Below, piece by piece: positions 59,612 through 64,000 of a DNA stretch of 64,000 nt. Position 1 is the first letter of the stretch. Every line of letters begins with the position of its first letter. The notes beneath the pieces were generated by a model. That model did not search any database and was not told the origin of the DNA. It saw nothing but the letters and a program-made list of their open reading frames with translations. Both the position numbers and the translations under genes were made by a program. Source of the DNA: Armatimonadota bacterium. Lineage in GTDB: Bacteria > Sysuimicrobiota > Sysuimicrobiia > Sysuimicrobiales > Humicultoraceae. The stretch is from contig VGFA01000005.1 in NCBI GenBank assembly GCA_016869025.1, positions 1 through 64,000 on the forward strand, written 5' to 3'.

Positions 59612-60460
59612 CTAGCCCTTGAGCGCTCCGGCCATCAGCCCGCGAAGGAAGTATCGGCCGAGGAAGATGTAGACCAGGAGCGGTGGCAGCGCTGCCAGCA
59701 GCGCCCCGGCCATCTGTACGTTCCACTCCACGATCTGGCTGCCCGCCAGGTTACGCAGCGCCACCTGCACCGGCTGCTGGGCGGGGTTGCTGGTAACGAT
59801 CACCGCAAACAGGAACTCGTTCCAGATCTGCGTGACCTGCCAGATCATCACCACCACGAATGCGGGCATCGAGAGAGGAAGGATGACGTTCCGGTAGACG
59901 CCGACCAGCCCGGCCCCGTCAATCCGCGCCGCCTCCACAATCTCCGTGGGCACGGTGGCGTAGTAGTTGCGGAAGATCAGCGTCGTGATCGGGATGCCGT
60001 AGACCACGTGCACCAGTACCAGGCCCGTGATCGAGCCGTAGAGCCGCACCGACAGCAGCCCTCCCAGCCACTGCAGGAACTGGACCAGCGGGATGAGCAC
60101 GCTCTGATAAGGGATGAACATCCCGAAGAGCAGCAGGGGGAAGACAACGTCGGCTCCCGCGAACTTCCACTTCGCCAGCACGTAACCGTTGACCGATCCC
60201 AACGCCGCCGAGACCAGTGCCGCGGGGACAACCAGGACCACGCTGTTGCGTAGGTTGGGAGCAAGCTCCCGGAGCGCCTTGCCGAAGCCTTCCAGCGTCA
60301 CTTGCTGCGGCGGTGCCCACATCCGGCTGAGACTGACCTCCCGGAACGACTTGAGCCCGTTGTTGACCAGCACGTACACCGGCATAAGGTAGAAGGCGGC
60401 GAAGAACGCGAGGATCGCGTACAGCAGCACCCGCGTGGCGCGGGGTCGCCCGCGGCCCAT
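59612..60460 (-). CDS. Sugar ABC transporter permease (MalG-like)
   Basis: 282 residues, six helices: YAILAFFAAFYLMPVYVLVN at the start and the EAA loop IVEAARIDGAGLVGVYRNVI. Family CUT1 permease for mono- or oligosaccharides. The ATG directly abuts the stop of the MalF-like gene. There is no ATPase gene in the cluster, as is common where one MsmX/UgpC-type ATPase serves several importers. Confidence 0.92.
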   Translation of the reverse strand: MGRGRPRATRVLLYAILAFFAAFYLMPVYVLVNNGLKSFREVSLSRMWAPPQQVTLEGFGKALRELAPNLRNSVVLVVPAALVSAALGSVNGYVLAKWKFAGADVVFPLLLFGMFIPYQSVLIPLVQFLQWLGGLLSVRLYGSITGLVLVHVVYGIPITTLIFRNYYATVPTEIVEAARIDGAGLVGVYRNVILPLSMPAFVVVMIWQVTQIWNEFLFAVIVTSNPAQQPVQVALRNLAGSQIVEWNVQMAGALLAALPPLLVYIFLGRYFLRGLMAGALKG

Positions 60461-61339
60461 CTAGGCCTCCGCCTCCGTACGCGAGCTGTATATCAGGTAC
60501 GGAATGATCACCACCGCGACCATGACCAGCATGATGATCGAGATCGTCGCCCCCTCCGCGAACCGGTTGCCCCGGAACGTCGTCTCGAACATGAAGATCC
60601 CGGGCACGTCGGTGGAGAAGGCCGGGCCGCTGCCGGTCATCGCGAAGACCAGGTCGAAGATCTTGAGCGAGACGTGCCCGAGCACGATCGCCGCGCTCAG
60701 CGTGATCGGGTGCAGCAGCGGGATGATCACGTGCCGGTAGAGCTGAAGGTCACTCGCGCCGTCAACCCGCGCCGCCTCCCGCAGCTCGTCCGAGATGCCC
60801 CGCAGGCCAGCCAGGTACAGGGCCATTGTGAAACCCGACATCTGCCACAGCGCTGCGATGACCACGGCATAGATGGCGATCCTCGGCTCGGTGTACCAGG
60901 GGGATCTAAGGGCCCCCAGCCCTGCGGCATCCAGCAGCAGGTTGACACCTGTGCTCGGGTTGAGCAGCCACTGCCAGACCGTGCCGCCGACGATGAACGA
61001 TATCGACATGGGAAACAGGAAGGCGTTGCGGAAGAGCGCCTCTCCCCGGATCTGCCGGTCTAGCAGGACCGCCAGCAACAGCCCGATCCCCAGGCAGCCT
61101 GCCAGGAACGTCAGCGTGAACACCAGGGTGTTGCGCAGGTCAATCTGGAACCGGGGCGTCTGGAAGAGGTCGGCGAAGTTGCGCAGTCCGGCAAAAGAGA
61201 GGTCGGGGACGAAGCTATTCCAGTTGCTCATCGCGACGTAGGCGGTCCACCCGATGAAGCCGTAGACGAAGACGCCTACGGCCACCACCGATGGCAGGAG
61301 GATCAGCGCCGACAGTGCCCTGTCCCGCCGGATGCGCAT
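60461..61339 (-). CDS. Sugar ABC transporter permease (MalF-like)
   Basis: 292 residues, six helices with the EAA loop LREAARVDGASDLQLYRHVI. It pairs with the MalG-like subunit in the inner membrane. The ATG at 61339 follows a hairpin at 61347-61377. Confidence 0.92.
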   Translation of the reverse strand: MRIRRDRALSALILLPSVVAVGVFVYGFIGWTAYVAMSNWNSFVPDLSFAGLRNFADLFQTPRFQIDLRNTLVFTLTFLAGCLGIGLLLAVLLDRQIRGEALFRNAFLFPMSISFIVGGTVWQWLLNPSTGVNLLLDAAGLGALRSPWYTEPRIAIYAVVIAALWQMSGFTMALYLAGLRGISDELREAARVDGASDLQLYRHVIIPLLHPITLSAAIVLGHVSLKIFDLVFAMTGSGPAFSTDVPGIFMFETTFRGNRFAEGATISIIMLVMVAVVIIPYLIYSSRTEAEA

Positions 61340-61346
61340 TGAAATG

Positions 61347-61377
61347 GAGGGAGTGAGCCCCCCTACCTCACTCCCTC
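61347..61377 (-). promoter_or_regulatory. Intercistronic hairpin after sugar-binding protein gene
   Basis: Perfect 11-base arms GAGGGAGTGAG and CTCACTCCCTC around a 9-base loop lie between the binding-protein gene and the MalF-like gene. The position and strength suggest it protects the upstream message and lowers permease expression, parallel to the hairpin at 37550. Confidence 0.65.
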
Positions 61378-61408
61378 ACCGCCGTCCTCTCCCGGCCACA
61401 CGCCGACG

Positions 61409-62689
61409 CTACTTGCACATCTTGTTGTCCACGCACGCCTTCTGCAGGGCCCGCTGTGCCATCTTGACGTCCTTGTTGGTCACGAATAGGTTCAGGATGT
61501 CGTTGAAGAGGGTAGCAAACCCCTCGGGCGCCGCGGAACCGTGGACCTCGCTGGGCAGGAGCGCGTTCTTCGTGAAGTCTACTGCCGATGACTGGAGGTA
61601 GACGTCGAACTTCTTCGGGTCGCAGTCCGTGCGCCCGCAGATCGAACCCTTCAGCGGGTTGAAGGCCTCCTGGCCCTCCTTGGACCCGGCCACCTTCAAC
61701 CAAGCAAGGGCCTGCTCGCGGTTCGGGGCCTTCTTGGGAAGCCCAAACGTGTCGGTGACCACGACGAACAGCCCTGCCGTGCCGGGCGCGGGCGCGAACC
61801 CGTAGTCCACGTTTGGTTTCCAGCCCTTCGCGGTGAAGTAACCTGCCGCCCAGTCGCCCATCACGTTCATGGCGGCCTTGCGGTCAATCAGCATCTGCGC
61901 CGCCTGGTCCCAGACAAAGGCGGCGTGGTCGCGGTTGACGTAGTTGAGTATCCTGGCAAACGTATCCAGGGCGCGCTTGACCCCGTCGCCCTCCCAGCTC
62001 GTCTTGCCGGTCCAGAGGCCCCGGTACCCTTCGGCTCCCAGTGCCGCCGCGAGGATGTCCTCGAACAGGTGTGCGGCCTCCCACTTGTTCTTGTCTCCCA
62101 GCGACAGCGGCGTGATGCCCTTGCCCTTCAGCGTCTCCGCGACCTTGAAGAACTCGTCCCACGTCGCCGGTGCCTTGAGCTTGTTCTCGTCGAAGATCTT
62201 CTTGTTGAACCAGAGGACGTTGCCGCGGTGGACGTTGACCGGTACCGAGTACTGCTCGCCCTGGTGGCTGACGATGTCCACCAGGTCCTTGGGGAAGGAT
62301 TTGAGCCATCCTTCGCTCTTGTAGAGCGCGGTCAGGGGCTCCATGAAGCCCGTCTTCACCCAGGTGTCAACCAGCTCGGCTCCGCCGTGCACCTGGAAGC
62401 TGTCCGGAGGGTTGCCGCCCAGCATGCGTGTCTTCAGGACGGCCTTGGCGTCGGTCCCCGCGCCGCCCGCAACGGTCGCGTTGATGATCTCAACGCCGGG
62501 GAAGCGTTTCTTGTAGACCTCGAACATCGCTTTGAGCCCGTCGGCCTCACCGCCGGCGGTCCACCAGCTGAAGATCTCCAGCTTCTTCGCCGCCCCGGCC
62601 TGGAGCCCGGTCCCCGGCACGATGCCGAGCACCGCGACCGCCAGCAGGAGGGCGAGCGCTGTCTGGGCCAAACGACGTCTCTCCGCCAT
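61409..62689 (-). CDS. Sugar ABC transporter substrate-binding protein, family 1
   Basis: 426 residues. A signal peptide (ALALLLAVAVLGIVPGTGLQ) is followed by the family 1 fold: KLEIFSWWTAGGEADGLKAM, YSVPVNVHRGNVLWFNKKIF, AAMNVMGDWAAGYFTAKGW. It delivers a carbohydrate to the permeases encoded downstream. The C terminus ends CVDNKMCK with two cysteines that may pair. The ligand is unknown. Confidence 0.93.
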   Translation of the reverse strand: MAERRRLAQTALALLLAVAVLGIVPGTGLQAGAAKKLEIFSWWTAGGEADGLKAMFEVYKKRFPGVEIINATVAGGAGTDAKAVLKTRMLGGNPPDSFQVHGGAELVDTWVKTGFMEPLTALYKSEGWLKSFPKDLVDIVSHQGEQYSVPVNVHRGNVLWFNKKIFDENKLKAPATWDEFFKVAETLKGKGITPLSLGDKNKWEAAHLFEDILAAALGAEGYRGLWTGKTSWEGDGVKRALDTFARILNYVNRDHAAFVWDQAAQMLIDRKAAMNVMGDWAAGYFTAKGWKPNVDYGFAPAPGTAGLFVVVTDTFGLPKKAPNREQALAWLKVAGSKEGQEAFNPLKGSICGRTDCDPKKFDVYLQSSAVDFTKNALLPSEVHGSAAPEGFATLFNDILNLFVTNKDVKMAQRALQKACVDNKMCK

Positions 62690-62879
62690 GGATCTGCCTC
62701 CTCAATCGGGATCCTCCGCGACTCGCCCGGCCACGCGTGGCCGCTCGATCACCTCCTCATGACTGCGTGTGGCGCCGCGGGCAAGGCCTTCTGCGGCCGC
62801 CCCCGGACCCCCTCCTGGCCGGGTGGCTGGCTTGTTCAACTGGAAACGCCGGGAGTATACTGGGGCGGAGGCGAGGGAC

Positions 62880-63350
62880 GTGGAGTTCGTTAGCCCCACC
62901 CTGGGGCAGCTCTCATTTGAGCAGATGTTCCGCCACCTGGTCGGCTATATGAAGAGCGAGCCCGATCAGATCTACCATTTGATAATCGGCACCGACTCGC
63001 TGGTCTCGGACGACACCACGTTCGTCACCGCGGTGGTCATCCACCGGGTTGGCCATGGGGGCCGGTACTTCTACCGGAGGTTCCGCAACCGCAAGATCGA
63101 GAGTCTCCGGCAGCGCATCATGCTCGAAGCGTCGCTGAGCCTGGAGGCCGCGCACCTGCTGACCACGGAGCTCGGCCGAAACGGCTACTCCAGTCTTCCT
63201 GTGGAGATTCACCTGGACGTCGGCCCCAACGGCGAAACGAAGCGGATCATCCGTGAGGTCGTGGGCATGGTCTCGGGGTCGGGCTATGCCGCGGTCATCA
63301 AACCGGACGCCTACGGCGCCACAAAGGTCGCCGACAAGCACTCGAAGTAG
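62880..63350 (+). CDS. YkuK-like RNase H-fold protein (DUF458)
   Basis: 156 residues matching the DUF458/YkuK family: YHLIIGTDSLVSDDTTFVTA with the GTDS motif near residue 38, HRVGHGGRYFYRR, VEIHLDVGPNGETKRIIREV and the C-terminal KPDAYGATKVADKHSK. The fold is RNase H-like; biochemical function is not established. The GTG at 62880 (GAGGGAC upstream) gives a clean N terminus; the frame is open upstream to 62769. Confidence 0.82.
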   Translation: MEFVSPTLGQLSFEQMFRHLVGYMKSEPDQIYHLIIGTDSLVSDDTTFVTAVVIHRVGHGGRYFYRRFRNRKIESLRQRIMLEASLSLEAAHLLTTELGRNGYSSLPVEIHLDVGPNGETKRIIREVVGMVSGSGYAAVIKPDAYGATKVADKHSK

Positions 63351-63385
63351 AGCCCCGGGGCTGGACCGGCCAGGGAGGGTGGGCT

Positions 63386-64000
63386 GTGCGCCTAGGCGTG
63401 ACGGTCGCGTACGCGCGCGTCCGGTACGGTGACGAACCGACGCTCAAACAGTACGAGGAGTTCGCCGGCTGGGCGGCGGAGATGGGTTTCGCCGGCATCG
63501 AGCTGGCGGCGTTCAGCCCGCAGCACTTCTCCCGTGACTTCGGAGATCCCACTGCCGCGCGGGCCCTTGGAGTCCACTGCAGGGCGCTCGGCGTGGCGGT
63601 CAACGCCTTCGAGGCCGGGCACCTGCGCCACCTGACGGTCAGCGAGGACCCCGGTGTCCGCCGCCTGGCCGTGGAAGGGTTGGCGCGGGCGCTGGAGATC
63701 GCTCAGGCGCTGGGGACCGGCCTGGTGTACCTGCATTCCGCCCCCCACCCGTCGTGGACGATCGAGTTCCGCCGGCTCTACGATGAGTTCACCCCGCCGA
63801 TCAGCGTTGAGATCCCGCCCGGGTTTGCCTGGGACTCGGCGTGGGCGCAGTACCGGAGCACGGTGGAGGAGATGGCATCTCTGGCCGAGGCCGAGGGCGT
63901 GCGCCTGGCACTCGAGATCCGGCCCTACGAGATGGTCAGCAACGCCGACGGCATGTGCCGTCTTATCGAGGCGGTCGGATCGCCCTCACTCGGGGTGGTG
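63386..64000 (+). CDS. Sugar phosphate isomerase/epimerase-like protein (partial, right edge)
   Basis: 205 codons visible from a GTG preceded by AGGGAGGGTGGG; the C terminus lies outside the window. It begins MRLGVTVAYARVRYGDEPTL and has the TIM-barrel xylose-isomerase-like pattern: WAAEMGFAGIELAAF, AQALGTGLVYLHSAPHP with the first metal-site His, and EAEGVRLALEIRPYE with a metal-binding Glu. It is probably an isomerase or epimerase for a keto- or inositol-type sugar. Confidence 0.82.
   Translation, partial: MRLGVTVAYARVRYGDEPTLKQYEEFAGWAAEMGFAGIELAAFSPQHFSRDFGDPTAARALGVHCRALGVAVNAFEAGHLRHLTVSEDPGVRRLAVEGLARALEIAQALGTGLVYLHSAPHPSWTIEFRRLYDEFTPPISVEIPPGFAWDSAWAQYRSTVEEMASLAEAEGVRLALEIRPYEMVSNADGMCRLIEAVGSPSLGVV

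Noticed and set aside
1-64000. CRISPR array
   Set aside because: No set of regularly spaced identical 24-40 base repeats was seen; the only multi-copy elements are the attC-like and tRNA-like repeats.
1-64000. Insertion sequence or transposase gene, or tyrosine integrase
   Set aside because: No reading frame shows DDE or tyrosine-recombinase motifs, so the mobility suggested by attC and tRNA-like repeats must depend on enzymes outside the window.

Overview
This window is G+C-rich chromosomal DNA from a bacterium that is probably uncultured. The type of gene content (dnaX-ybaB-recR, fabI, a YkuK-like RNase H fold protein, a deazaflavin/F420-type nitroreductase, a corrinoid methyltransferase module, and many ABC importers for sugars, peptides and metal-like substrates without partner ATPases) suits a soil, sediment or subsurface heterotroph of a deep, poorly sampled lineage. 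I cannot name the phylum from the sequence alone. Starts are often GTG or TTG, and several promoters fit the sigma70 consensus.

Layout. 1-5.6 kb: partial sugar isomerase divergent from a LacI regulator, an ABC-F ATPase and a glycine/D-amino-acid oxidase. 5.6-9.4 kb: a von Willebrand A gene divergent from an XRE regulator across a consensus promoter with repeated half-sites, an RNase J-like metallo-beta-lactamase, and a HEPN/MNT toxin-antitoxin pair whose MNT partner carries a fused helix-turn-helix. 9.5-14.9 kb: secreted glycosidase-like protein, iron-type ABC binding protein and permease, histone H1-like protein, potassium channel. 14.9-18.4 kb: a lower-G+C stretch that I read as an integron cassette array without an integrase (CALIN): three same-strand cassettes, each ending in an attC-like site, two of them with broken frames. 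18.5-31.3 kb: methylglyoxal synthase, SRPBCC, nitroreductase, HD protein, RHH/RelE toxin-antitoxin, HpcH aldolase, the LhgO / M19 peptidase / threonine synthase-like operon, ferritin, transporters, a beta-lactamase-fold hydrolase, a degenerate endonuclease V homologue and cold-shock protein.

33.3-44.1 kb: a leftward regulon. A LacI-family gene heads a tightly overlapping operon (LacI, UroD-like methyltransferase, cupin, peptide-type binding protein, OppB, OppC, OppD, OppF). Directly upstream lies a second UroD-like gene overlapping a cobalamin-binding corrinoid protein. This looks like import and corrinoid-dependent demethylation of a methylated compound. A third UroD-like gene (46.4 kb) lies between two tRNA 3'-end-like direct repeats, and an AbiE toxin-antitoxin pair lies between the second repeat and an intact tRNA-Lys(UUU) at 49.7 kb.

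49.8-64 kb: mostly housekeeping: M28 peptidase, AI-2E transporter, peptide binding protein, FabI, CPBP protease, dnaX-ybaB-recR-MFS operon, a MalEFG-type sugar importer, a YkuK-like protein and a right-edge partial sugar-phosphate isomerase/epimerase. The observations most worth follow-up are the attC cassette array, the tRNA-repeat-bounded islets, the HTH-MNT/HEPN pair, the vWA/XRE control region and the corrinoid methyltransferase regulon.
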